A stretch of 64,000 bases of DNA from positions 2,736,980 to 2,800,979 of the forward strand of contig NW_026944220.1 of NCBI RefSeq assembly GCF_033297405.1. The letters run 5' to 3'. This document shows positions 13,205 to 23,591 of this stretch, piece by piece (position 1 is the stretch's first letter; every line of letters starts with the position of its first letter). The notes under the pieces are model-generated. The model did not search any database, had not been told where the DNA came from, and was given only the letters and a program-made list of their open reading frames with translations. Origin of the DNA: Parathielavia appendiculata (taxonomy: Eukaryota; Ascomycota; Sordariomycetes; Sordariales; Chaetomiaceae). Both the position numbers and the translations under genes were made by a program.

Positions 13205-13563
13205 CAATCTAGAGTTATTTGTTTGTTAGTGTAGAACTTGGTAAGAGAACAAGGAAACTACTTACTTATCTAGTGGTTACCTTGTCTTCTTTTCCCTTTC
13301 CTTGCCTTTTTTTTTCTTTTCTTTTCTTTTCTCCTCTTTCCTTACTTTCTCTCTTTTCTTTGTTTTCTTTCCTTCTCTTCTCTTTCTTAGTTTCCCCCTC
13401 TTTTCTTTCTACTTTCCCCCCCTCTTTATCCTACTTTCTATCTTCCTATCTTCCTGCTTCTTACCTTCTTCCTGGCAATCCCTATTTTCATTTTCTAACT
13501 AACCGAGCTAACTTAGAGCCTGCCATATGCTACGTACTGTAACAACAAACTAGGGTGAAATTG
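13205..13563 (+). mobile_element. Pyrimidine-core TIR element, copy A (RIP-like decay)
   Basis: About 360 bp with an interior C/T-only tract of roughly 180 bp (about 13280-13480) and degenerate inverted ends. The left end (CAATCT..TTTGTTAG) and right end (CCATATGCTACG..TAGGGTGAAATTG) match copy C at 23304-23591. Where the right end differs from copy C the changes are almost all C to T or G to A, mostly in CpA/TpG context, which is the pattern left by repeat-induced point mutation. No protein is encoded. Confidence 0.6.
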
Positions 13564-13704
13564 TATGTTGTACGATTCTCGTTTCTATGGCTACACTGTC
13601 CGATCTAACTTACTCCTGAAAATACCGGCCCTCCGCCTTCGTATATGGAGTGTTCGTTATCTAACTAGATGCTTCGATTATCTATAAGATACTGTTCAAC
13701 CTTA

Positions 13705-13893
13705 ACGTACATTATAAGCGAACGGCGCATATAGGCGAGTGGCGCACTGATAAGGGCTAGTATGGAAATCTGGGCACAACACTAACAACTTATTCCCAGA
13801 TTAATCCCGCTGTTAGTGTTGTGCCCGAATTTCCATACTGGCCCTTATCAGTGCGCCACTCGCCTATATGCGCCGCTCGCTTATAATGTACGT
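13705..13893. mobile_element. Hairpin MITE related to pogo element
   Basis: Near-perfect 83-nt inverted arms (13705-13787 and 13811-13893) surround a 23-nt loop, and TA lies on each side (13703-13704 and 13894-13895), the target duplication of Tc1/mariner/pogo transposons. The outer sequence ACGTACATTATAAGCGA and the internal AGGCGAGTGG motif closely resemble the surviving end of the pogo relic at about 40895-40952, which is a plausible source of transposase. It is non-coding and would fold into a very stable RNA or DNA hairpin. Confidence 0.85.
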
Positions 13894-13895
13894 TA

Positions 13896-14172
13896 GTTAT
13901 TTGTTAGCACAGAACTTAGGCATTACACTTATCTTCTTTCCATTTAGCTTTGCTATGACGTTATTCTTTCGTTTCTTCTTCCATCATTATCTTTATCTTC
14001 CTCTCCCTCTTCCTCTTTCTCTCGTCACCTTACTTTTTGTCTTGATGTTTTATATTTCTCTTTTTATTATCCTTCCTTGTTTTCTTACAATCCAGGTTGC
14101 TTGAACTGCACTTTCCTATTCATGTTTAGTGTCCGCTATGTGCCACGCTTACGAACAACCAGGGCTGGATTG
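13896..14172 (+). mobile_element. Pyrimidine-core TIR element, copy B
   Basis: It begins right after the hairpin MITE with TTTGTTAGCACAG, passes through a C/T-rich core (about 13930-14090), and ends CCGCTATGTGCCACGCTT..CCAGGGCTGGATTG, a close match to the right end of copy C. The expected outermost left bases are missing, as if the MITE had inserted at or near that end. Confidence 0.6.
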
Positions 14173-14371
14173 TATATACACGCAAGTCCAAATCCTGCAG
14201 TGCCGGCGCTGGTTTCTGAAGACTCGTCCAGGAAGTAATTCACCCAGCCCTCCAGCTCCCCGTTTTGCATGACGATCCTGTCAATTTGAGGTGCCTCGTT
14301 TCCAAGTTGTATAGTTACCTGGCCATACATATCCAGCCATCTGCTTGCCCCTGAGCGCGAAAGTTGCCTCA

Positions 14372-16114
14372 TCATGCCTTGGCCGGCTCGACAGCTTGCG
14401 GGTAGTAGAACAGCTCTGCCGGGTCAAACTGCTTCTTGAGCTGCCTCAAGCGAGCGAGGTTCTGCCCGTAGTAGGCCTCCTGCGCCGCAGTTTGGTTCAG
14501 CCTTGGATCGGCGTAATTGATGTACATGCCCCACTGTGTCGTGTCCAGGCCGGCGGTGAAGAGCTTGACCCAGTCGTCTAGGAAGGCGAACCCGTCGGAT
14601 GGGTATGAGCCCCGCATGGTGCGGTCGTAGAATTGGTAGAGGAAGAGGTGGGTGTTGGGATCGCGATATGCGAAGGAAGTGGCGTCGGCTGGGACCTTGG
14701 TGATGGCTGAGTTGGGGCCGCCGTACATGTCGACCTAAGGTAGTGTACTATTATCAGTATTCTTTGCATGCATAGAAGGAGGTGCGGGTACGGAAGAGGA
14801 GGCGGAACTCACCATCAGGTACCAGGACCGGCTGTTTCGTCTGGCCGTGTTGACCCAATAGTTGGCGATGCTCTGCAGAGTGCTGTTGGAGAGTGCCGAA
14901 GTCACCAGGCTCTTGGAGTAGAATGTTTCAGTCTGGCCGATCCATATCCAGTCAGCAAGCTGGCATCCGTGATTCATGATCGGCATCATCGGGGTCTTGC
15001 GGTTCAGGGGTGGCGTTGTCCTTTGCACATACCGCACTATAAGGACGGGTAATGTCGATCTGTTGACTGTAGGCGTAGTGCGCAAAGGCTCCCATCCAGT
15101 CGTCCTGCTCAACACTTGAGAGTGTCGCGTTCAGCCTGGTGAGGAGCGGCTGGATGGCTGTGCGTAGTGCCGATGAGTTGCCGTGATACATGCCCTGCAG
15201 TTGTGTTTGAAACCCGTTGCCGAAGAGCCGCATGTTCATCTCCCTGGGCATGCCTCCAGTCTTGAGCCAGTCCTGAAGGCTCGCCCAGCCCTCAGCAATG
15301 GCAGACGCGTTTGTCCACCGCAAGTTAACCACGTACGTGCTCAGCTCGGTTGGTGCGGGAAAGGTCTTGAATCGGAAGGATGCCACGATCCCAAAGTTGC
15401 TTCCCGCGCCTTTAAGAGCCCAGAAGAGATCCTTATTCTGCGTCTCTGAAGTTTCCACAACGGTGCCATTGGCGAGCACTACGGTGGCGCCAACTATCCA
15501 GTCGAGAGCCAAACCGTATGTGTGCGAGCTGAAGCCAAAGCCCCCGTGTAGTGCATGCCCGCCGACACCAACGCTGCGGCAAAGTCAACATCAACCTCTA
15601 TTATTTCCCAAGGCAAGGGAATGGTAAATCCATACCCGGGGCATGTTCCATGGCTGAAAGCCCTCTTTCCCTGCTGGTATATGAGCGTCGCCACATGGCC
15701 CAGCCGTGCTCCCGGCTGAACTGTCGCAATTTGCGTGGCATTGTCCAGCGTGACGTTGTTCATGCGGTCGAGTTGCACAACGAGATGGCCGTCCTCGCCG
15801 CCGAGACCGAAAGATGCGTAGCTGTGCCCGCCAGATTTTGGGTTCACCTTGACCCCTACCTTTGCGGCACAAGAGACGGCGGCGCGGATGTGTTCCACGG
15901 TGGTGGGAACTGCGATGGCGGCTGGGGTATATTGGAGTCTTTGGTTGAACGCCCTTACGTCGGCCACCCAGTCAGTTGAGCTCGGAGCATCGACTGGCAC
16001 TTGGGCCGCGCTCAGACAGTCGTCAATGGCCGCTCTTTTGGTAACACGAAGGGCATTAGCGGTGGCGGCGCCCAGGACCACCACCATGGAACAAAGCTTC
16101 AAGGAGGGCCACAT
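14372..16114 (-). CDS. Secreted FAD-linked oligosaccharide oxidase (AA7 / BBE-like)
   Basis: Probable extracellular flavin oxidase that oxidises the reducing end of sugars or oligosaccharides and makes hydrogen peroxide. Model: complement(join(14372..14734,14813..14932,15033..15573,15636..16114)), 500 aa. Residues 1-21 form a signal peptide (MWPSLKLCSMVVVLGAATANA). A PCMH-type FAD-binding domain follows with SGGHSY (His97) and GTCPGVGVGGH (Cys158), the two residues that bind FAD bicovalently in glucooligosaccharide oxidase. The C-terminal berberine-bridge segment contains YYGQNLARLRQLKKQFDP and a YYPQAV end. The ATG at 16114 was chosen because an upstream in-frame ATG (16210) would bury the signal peptide. 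Substrate cannot be read from sequence; other BBE-like oxidases in secondary metabolism share this fold. It stands alone, with no cluster of biosynthetic genes beside it. Confidence 0.9.
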
Positions 16115-17281
16115 TCTATCAAGAAGTCTGAGCAGAAAGGGGTTTACACAAATCCCGATCATCGTCAAGATCAACGAAGGAAGCCTGTTGTACATGTATA
16201 CCCGACACAAACCCGGGGCTCGGTTCCAAGGGTTGCAACGCGACGATCATTCCTTGGCTACGCTGCATATTGGCTAAATATCAACGGCTTTTGTGTTCGG
16301 CTCGTTTATGGAAACATGCTCCCTGCTACCTGGTAACCGTACAGCTGCGATGACGAACCAAAACGAAGGCATCACAAACCCGATTGGGCCGCTTCATCTG
16401 GAGGCTCGAGAGATGCAACACCCCAACAGACCGTCCGTCAGCCTTTTTGATGACTCGCTCGGGCCAGTCCAGTCTTGGCCTCAATTTATGATCCTCCGAA
16501 CCTCGATGCGGTCTCGGCGATCCAACTTGCATACCCCAATTTGGATGTGTTTCAGACTTACCACAGCGCAGGGGAGTAGGAGTAATACAACCTTGATTTA
16601 TTCTGACCCTGGCAGTCCAGTCTCTACAACCTACTAGGTACTACACTAGCAAACAAATCATAGGCCAAGCGCCTCGAGTACTTTCTGGACCTTGTTGACA
16701 AGCTTGTTGCCCTTGACATTGATGTCTTAGGTATCAAGGATATCCCCTATGCCGCCACCTTACTTGTCGGCTCCATTCGGAAGAGGTATCCCCGACCTGC
16801 CGATCCACGTCCACACCCATCATGAGGAAAAGATGTTGGCCTCGCGTGAGAAGGTAGTATCGCTGTCACTTCGCGAGTATCCCCTCCAGATTGTAACCTC
16901 ACAATTGAAACATGACACATTGTAGACTGTGGTTCCGTGTATACGAATTGGAGTATGAATTGGACTCTAGGAAGCTATCTCAGCAGCAGACGCCCTTGAA
17001 CACGCGTCCTCCTTCTGGGGTTCCCGTATACTCCCCTGCATAGAGTCCTTTCCACAGGGCGCTCGTGTCTAAGGGCGCCGATCCCTCCCCCTTGACCCGC
17101 GCTTGAGCTGTCCTCGTACCCGCCTGCTCGCCTTGTTACTTATTAGCCAGACAGATACCCTGAAAGACTATTGCAGGCATGACCGCCAACACGATTTAGC
17201 CATCTTGAATTTGCCCGTGTCCCCGACGAGGGTGAGGCGATAAGTGGCACGCTTGGAGTTTGCAGATTACAGAGCAACCGC
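16115..17281. other. Intergenic region with a pyruvate carboxylase fragment
   Basis: Upstream region of the oxidase and downstream region of pyruvate carboxylase. Apart from the inverted carboxylase fragment at 16673-16820 I see no gene, tRNA or inverted repeat. Confidence 0.6.
16673..16820 (+). pseudogene. Inverted exonic fragment of pyruvate carboxylase
   Basis: About 148 bp on the plus strand repeat the pyruvate carboxylase coding segment at 18576-18738 (minus strand) at roughly 93-95 percent identity outside one 16-bp deletion. It reads LDLVDKLVALDIDVLGIKD, then loses the residues MAGVLK, continues AATLLVGSIRKRYP, and is thrown out of frame by an extra C. It is therefore non-functional. 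It lies about 460 bp past the stop codon of the intact gene and in opposite orientation. Confidence 0.9.
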
Positions 17282-20200
17282 TCATTTGCCCTCGCTCCCC
17301 TTGACGATGCGGCAAACAAGGTCTGAGCCGTCGACTGAGTCGCCCTCGCGCACCACGAGCTGGGAGACAACGCCCGCGTGGGGAGCCGAGATGACCATTT
17401 CCTGAGGACGCAAGTTAGCAATTCACTATCATGAAGTTGGACATGGGTGGGAGAGTGACATACCATTTTCATCGCGCTCAGCACAGCAAGCGGATCGCCC
17501 TTCTTAACCTCGCTGCCGTCGTGCACGCGCAGCTCAACCAGCACACCAGCCATGGGCGCGCCGACCTGGCTCGAGTCGCCGGGGTCGGCCTTGGGCCGGC
17601 TGACGTTCTCGACCGACGCCTTCTTGTCATCGACCGTTACCTGGCGCACCTCGCCGTTCATCTCGTAGAAGACCTCGCGTTGGCCCGTGTTCTCAGACAG
17701 AGGGCCGACGGCCAGCAGCTTGAGAATGAGTACCTTGCCCTTTTCGAGCTCGACATGGAACTCCTCGCCAATCTCGGGCTTGGAGAGGAAGTACTTGGTC
17801 GGCAAGACTGACAGGTCGCCGTACTTGTCAATGAACTTCCTGTATTCCTCGTACACCTTGGGATACATGACGTGGCTGGCGACGTCGCACTCGGTGATGG
17901 TGCCGCCGTATTTGCGGGCAAGCTCCTTCTTGACCTTGGCAAAATCGACAGGCTCGAGGAAGAGACCCGGACGCTTGTCGAGCTTGCGGCGGCCGCGCAG
18001 CGCATTGGTACGGAGAGGCTCAGGGAAACCCCCGTACGGCTGGCCCATCATTCCCTCAAAGAACTCGAGGACGGAGCCGGGGAAGTCGAGCTCGGAAGCA
18101 CGGGCCTTGACGTCCTCTGGCGTAAGCTTGTTCGAGACCATAAACTGGGCGAGGTCACCAACGACCTTAGAAGTAGGCGTCACCTTGACGATGTCGCCCA
18201 GAAGGTCGTTGGCCTGTTCGTAAGCCTTCTTGGTCTCGAGCCACTGAGAGCCGAGACCAAGCTGAGAAGCTTGGAACATCATGTTGGTGAGCTGGCCGCC
18301 CGGAATTTCGTGCTCGTACACCTCTGGGTCAGGGCCTGCAAGATGCGCCTCGAAAGGCGAGTAGAGAAGGCGAAGCTGAGACCAGTAGGTATCGAGGGCG
18401 CGGACATGGTGGACATTGAGGCCAGGGTCCTTGTCAGTCCCTTCGAGCGAAGCAAGGATAGCGTTGATGCTGGGCTGCGAAGTCATGCCAGACAAGCTGT
18501 CGGTGGCAGCATCGACGGCATCAGCCCCGGCCAGGGCGCAAGCAACCATGGAGGCAACACCCGTACCCGCCGAGTCATGGGTGTGGACGTGGATCGGCAG
18601 GTCGGGGTACTTCTTCCGAATGGAGCCGACAAGTAAGGTGGCGGCATGGGGTTTGAGAACGCCGGCCATATCCTTGATACCCAGGACATCAATGTCAAGG
18701 GCAACAAGTTTGTCAACAAGGTCCAAATAGTACTCGAGGTTGTACTTCTTGGCGGGGTTGAGCATGTCGCCACTGTAGCAGACTGTGCCTTCGCAAACAC
18801 CGCCGGCCTTCTGAACGGCCTTGATGCCGACCTCGAGCTGGTCGATGTCGTTCAGGGCGTCAAATACACGGAAGATATCGACACCGTTCTTCTTGGCTTG
18901 CTCGACAAAGTGGTAGATGGCGTTGTCAGGAAGCGAAGCGTAGGCGACACCGTTGGCGCCACGCAGCAGCATTTGGAAGGGAATGTTGGGAACCAGTTTG
19001 CGCATCTTGCGGAGACGGTCCCACGGGTCCTCGTAGAGGAAGCGCATGGCAACATCGAACGTGGCGCCGCCCCAGCATTCCAAGCTGTACAGGTTGTGCA
19101 GGGCGTGAGACGTCTCGGCGGCGATGTTGCACAGGTCGATAGTCCTCACGCGTGTGGCCAGCAAAGACTGGTGGGCGTCACGCCAGGTGGTGTCCATGAG
19201 CAGGCAGCCCTTGTAGTTGCGAACGGCCCTGTCCAACAAAGTCAGTCATTTCTTGCCTGGTGAGCGCGACTGAGTATCTCGGGAGCGAAGGCGGGGGGCG
19301 AAGCGACTTTCCCAACTCCCCCGACTCCCGGAACCTCTCGAAAGGGACAGAAGGAGCACGAATTTGACGTACTTTGCGAACGCTTTCGGCCCCTGGTCAA
19401 GTATAATCTGCCGCCAGCCCTTGGTGCATGGTACCGAGGTATCGATCTTGTTGCCAGCCTCGTCGAAGAGCTGGGGAATCGTGATCTCACCCTTGAACTT
19501 GGGCTCGCCGACTTGGCCCTTGATGCTGCTTCCGTTGACAGCCATGTCGCCCAAGTAAGCAAGCAACTTCTGCGCTCTATTCTGACCGCCAACAAGATCA
19601 AAGAGCTCCGGTGTGGCATCGATGAACTGAGTCCAGACACGCTGCTCAATAAACTCGGGGTGGGTGAGCAACGAACAGAGGAAGGGTATGTTCGTCTTGA
19701 CGCCACGTATGCGGAACTCGACCAGAGCACGGATGATCTTCCGGCGGGCAATTTCGAAGGTACTTCCATGGCAGATCAGTTTGACCAACATGCTGTCGTA
19801 GTGAGCTGCACGAGGTCACCGGTTGTTAGCGGCGTGTCGCGCAGTTGAAGTTGAGAAGAACGTCAGTAGAGAAGGGAAAGGAAAGAAGAGGGCGGAAAGA
19901 AAGAGAAAGATGACCAAACCGAAAGGGAAAAAAAATGAAAAGGAAGAAATAAAAGCAAGAAGAGAAGAAGCGAAAAGGGAGAGAAGAAGGAGGAAGAGAA
20001 GAAGGAAAGGAAAAAAAAGAGAGAAACAATGAAAAAAAAACGAGAGACAAAGGGGGGAAAGGGAGAAAAAAAGGGCAGAGAAAATGGGGATAAAAAGGGA
20101 AAAAAGATAAAAAGGAGAAAGAAAAAGGGGAGGCGGGGGGATCGAGTCCTAACGAAGAGAATAAAGCGAAGGATATATGGAAGGCGACGTGGAAGATAAA

Positions 20201-22439
20201 TATGACAAAAGAAATGTAAGTTGGCAGGAGTAGGTAAAAGCTTATAGCTAGGACAGCGACGAGAAAATGTGAAATAATGATAGGAACTTACGAGTAATGA
20301 CCGCGCCGGCGAACCCGTTGCCTCCGTCTAAACGGACCCCATTACCACCTGCAGACCGATAGACTTCAATCTTGCCCGTGTCAGGTTGGAAGTTTTTCGA
20401 GGGATCCTCTCTGTCCAGCCATGTCAGTTTGATCCTTCATGCATAGGTTGTGGGAGCTGTCGAGGAGAGTAAGGCCGCTTCGAAGCAGAAGGCTCCCCTA
20501 ACAGCTGGAATGGCAAAGAAAACAGAAAGGAAGGGGGGGGGGTCTTTTACGTCGTGATTCTGCACTGTATAGCGAATCCTCTTGTTGAGATCCGGTCCTG
20601 GGTCAGCCCCAACTGTTCCAGCGTGGCACCGGCTGCGATCTGAATCTGGGCGGCCACGATGTCTATGCCAGTGATTTCCTCCCTACCAACATGTCAGCTA
20701 ACGGCGCTCAGAAGCGAGGAATGGTAACGGAAGCACGAACGAGATCGTGTGCTCTACTTGAATCCTTGGGTTGACCTGTTTTAACCTCCCCGTCAGCCAC
20801 GGCTCATATGCAGTAAGATCAACACAGTCTCAACAAACCTCAATGAAGTAATACTTGTTGTCGCTCGGCGTGTAGAGAAACTCGACCGTTCCGGCATTGC
20901 CTTTTCAGAGTGTGTGAGCACGAGTCAGGAGTATTTTTTTGTTGTTGTGTGGTGGGCGGCTTGTGGGGAATGGCTGAGGTTGAAAGTGGGAGGGTGGGAA
21001 GAGAATAAGACGCCAGAGGTTACTCACGGTAGCCAACCGACTTTGTCAAGCGGACGGCATCATTCAGGATGCTCTCTCGCACCTCGGTAGGGAGGTCCTT
21101 AGCCGGCGCGATCTCGACGACCTTCTGGTGTCTGCGCTGGACAGTGCAGTCTCGCTCGTAGAGGTGAACGACGTTTCCAAAGTTGTCGCCGAGGATTTGA
21201 ACTTCGATGTGCTTGGGCTTGTCGAGGAATCTCTCCACGAAGACAGTTCCGTTGCCAAAGGCGCTCTTGGCCTCAGAGGTGGCCCGCTCGAAGGACTCCT
21301 TAAGCTCCGACTCCTCGCGGACAACACGCATGCCGCGGCCACCACCGCCGTACGCAGCCTTGATGATGACCGGGAAACCGTACTGATCAGTGAACTGCTT
21401 GACTTCCTCAAAGGTCTCCACAGGGCCGTCGGTGCCGGGGACAACCGGGACCTTGGCCTTATTAGCAACGTTTCTGGCCGAGACCTTGTCGCCGAGGGCA
21501 TCAATGACATCGGGCGAGGGTCCGATCCAGATGATTCCGGCGGCTTCCACTTTGCGGGCAAATTCTGCGTTCTCCGAGAGGAAACCGTAGCCTGGGTATG
21601 TTAGTCCCAACCTACATATTTCGGTATCGTAGCAGCGTACCCGGATGGATCATCTGAGCACCGTGCTCGACAGCAATCTTGACGATCTCGTCGCCAGCGA
21701 GATATGCGCCGACCGGGGTGTACTGGCCGCGTTTGCCAATGACGTATGCCTCATCGGCCTCTGTGTTCCCTACGTCAGCGCGCAACTCTGGCAGCCACAA
21801 CCGCAGGGCCCGTGTGAGTGGCGCGTACTCTGCCTGTGCATCGAGAGACGGTCCTCATAGCTACGAAATTAGCAGCCGTACGGGCGGGACGAGGCGCGGC
21901 GGGTCTCACCTGAAGACGGCGATTGTGTGCAGCGAGAGCTCGTGGGCCTAGACATTCGACGTTAGAAAGTCGAAGAAAAGCGGCGTGGTCTCGCCGGCAG
22001 TTTCAGGTAACGACTCACGGTTCTGAAGATCTGCGGACCGAGAAAGGTCAGTGAGCATGTCATCGGCAGCGGACCGGGGAGAGAGAGCAGGTCATCGAAG
22101 TGGCACATACACGGATCGCTACCACGAGTCAGCGCTACTGCGGGAGAGGAGAGGAGAGTCTGGGACGACTTACGGATTTCACCCCTGTTGGCGACTGCCA
22201 TGCGCAATGTTTGTTAGCCTCGGCGTCTAACCTCCCCTTTCAGATGTGCGTGGGGAGCGAGAAGGGCATTTTATGAAGGTGCCCCATGGCCCAGTGAGCA
22301 TCGCAAACTCACCCAAAATCTTCTGGACCGCCATTATGGTGGAATTGGCGCGGATATGGTGCACCGTCTGGGCCTCCTTGGGCGCGTCGCCCTCCTCGAA
22401 GACGTCCTCATATTTACTATCTGGCTTGTCGGCCGCCAT
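17282..22439 (-). CDS. pyc: Pyruvate carboxylase
   Basis: Biotin enzyme that carboxylates pyruvate to oxaloacetate, the anaplerotic feed of the TCA cycle. Model: complement(join(17282..17401,17464..19228,19373..19805,20292..20410,20551..20682,20741..20775,20839..20900,21028..21591,21641..21760,21829..21860,21910..21947,22019..22030,22111..22118,22174..22194,22313..22439)), 1195 aa, normal family length. Biotin carboxylase (about 40-490): VANRGEIPIRIFRTAHE, the ATP-grasp GGGGRGMR and EVNPRIQVEHT. Carboxyltransferase (about 560-830): DTTWRDAHQS and FDALNDIDQL. The biotin carrier ends with the biotinyl Lys1155 in AMKM, and the last intron falls directly after that motif. The acidic N-terminus has no mitochondrial presequence, so it is probably cytosolic as in other filamentous fungi. 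Odd: 14 introns, exons of 8, 12 and 21 nt, and a 486-nt purine-rich intron. Confidence 0.97.
19806..20291 (-). other. Long homopyrimidine-rich intron of pyruvate carboxylase
   Basis: This intron is 486 nt, whereas the other thirteen in the gene are 49-144 nt. On the coding strand about 300 nt (roughly 19850-20150) are almost pure pyrimidine; on the plus strand they are G/A. Splicing from GTAAGT at 20291 to CAG at 19806 restores the conserved AVITPHYDSM segment. The plus-strand left edge contains GGTTGTTAGCGGCGTG, similar to the inner part of the repeat ends at 23304-23591, so the intron may have grown by insertion of that element; a matching right end is not clear. Confidence 0.75.
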
Positions 22440-23303
22440 GCTGGGTCAAATCGTACGTGGTTCAGGCGGTCGGTCAGTTGCAGAGGAGGAAGACGGAGAA
22501 GGAAAGGGAAGGAGGGGAAAAAAGAGTCGAGACAGTCAGATGGGAAAGCGAAATGGTGGGGTGTTTGCGCTGCGCTTCTCGGCGGGTCCTTGCAGGGATA
22601 TGACGACGGCGGGGTAGGACGCGATGGTGGGGCAGATCGAACAAAGTGGGCAAGCTCGAGCTCCGGCTATTTCTTATATAGACAAGACATTGTCTGCAGG
22701 TGCTTGACGACAACTATCCAGCTTGGCAGCGGCGAGACAGCCGACAAGGGGTGGGATGACCGCAGATACAGCACTTCCTCTACCGGACGATCCGGGCATA
22801 TCACAATAAACCCGAGGCAGAAGGGCGGAATGAAAGAGTCGACGGGGAGGGGAGAATGGCCTGGAACTGAGGTGCGAGCCAGGACCGGGGTGGCCGCTGA
22901 GGGGATTTCTCACCCCCAGGAACAGTCCGAGTCACAGTCATCCATTCCATGATAGCGTTGAAAGGGCAATCTTGTGAATTCGATGAGGATCCTTCCGAGC
23001 CTTCGCAAAAGGTGGTCTCCGGATAGCTCCGTGGTTGTTGCAATCCACACTGCTAGATGGGCTTCTGAGTAGACAAGCATTGTTACCTTATCATGACCTT
23101 GTTCCCACACCCCGGCAGCGTTCCGCCTTGGATTCTCCTCGGACGACGACTTGACGAGACATTTCCAGTCACGGGACCGTCGCCCATGGAGGTGTGTTGG
23201 GGGTTGATGAAGGCTGCAGACAAAGCTTGTCGATGTCGGTCACTGATCAATGTTGTCTCTCCTCATGGCACTCGTCTTCATAGTGGGGCACCAGCCTTGG
23301 TTA

Positions 23304-23591
23304 CAATCCGACCTGGTTTGTTAGCTAGCGCGGATCTTTGGAAGGAAACAAGACTGCGGTATTCATTCTGTCTTTCTCTTCATCCTCTTCATTTTTTTTC
23401 TCTTTCTTTTTCGTATTCTTAGATTTCTTTAATTTTTCATACTTCTCTTCTTTTTCCTTACTACTTTCTTTACCTTCTACATATTCCCATCTTCTTGTTC
23501 ATTTTCTTACTTTTCTTTTCCTCTCTTCTCATTTCCTTTTTCTCACTGGACCGCCATGTGCCACGCTAACAAACAAACCAGGGTGGGATTG
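23304..23591 (+). mobile_element. Pyrimidine-core TIR element, copy C (best preserved)
   Basis: 288 bp flanked by TA on both sides (23302-23303, 23592-23593). Left end CAATCCGACCTGGTTTGTTAG is a near inverted copy of the right end, which read in reverse complement begins CAATCCCACCCTGGTTTGTT. Between the ends is a C/T tract of about 180 bp (about 23365-23545) with TTTTTTTCTCTTTC-like runs. The TA flanks and inverted ends suggest a Tc1/mariner-type non-autonomous element. No coding capacity. Confidence 0.75.

Larger units (their letters stand above)
12818..14371. other. Repeat-filled intergenic region
   Basis: No gene is recognisable between the clathrin heavy chain stop and the 3' end of the oxidase. 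The stretch holds the 3' UTR of clathrin heavy chain (to about 13200), two pyrimidine-core repeats (13205-13563 and 13896-14172) and a hairpin MITE between them (13705-13893). Confidence 0.7.

Noticed and set aside
14136..14375. Minus-strand frame just past the oxidase stop
   Set aside because: It starts across the TGA of the oxidase and lies in repeat copy B; the oxidase is full length without it.
14372..22439. A secondary-metabolite or sugar-oxidation cluster around the AA7 oxidase
   Set aside because: The only neighbour is pyruvate carboxylase; there is no synthase, transporter or regulator beside it.
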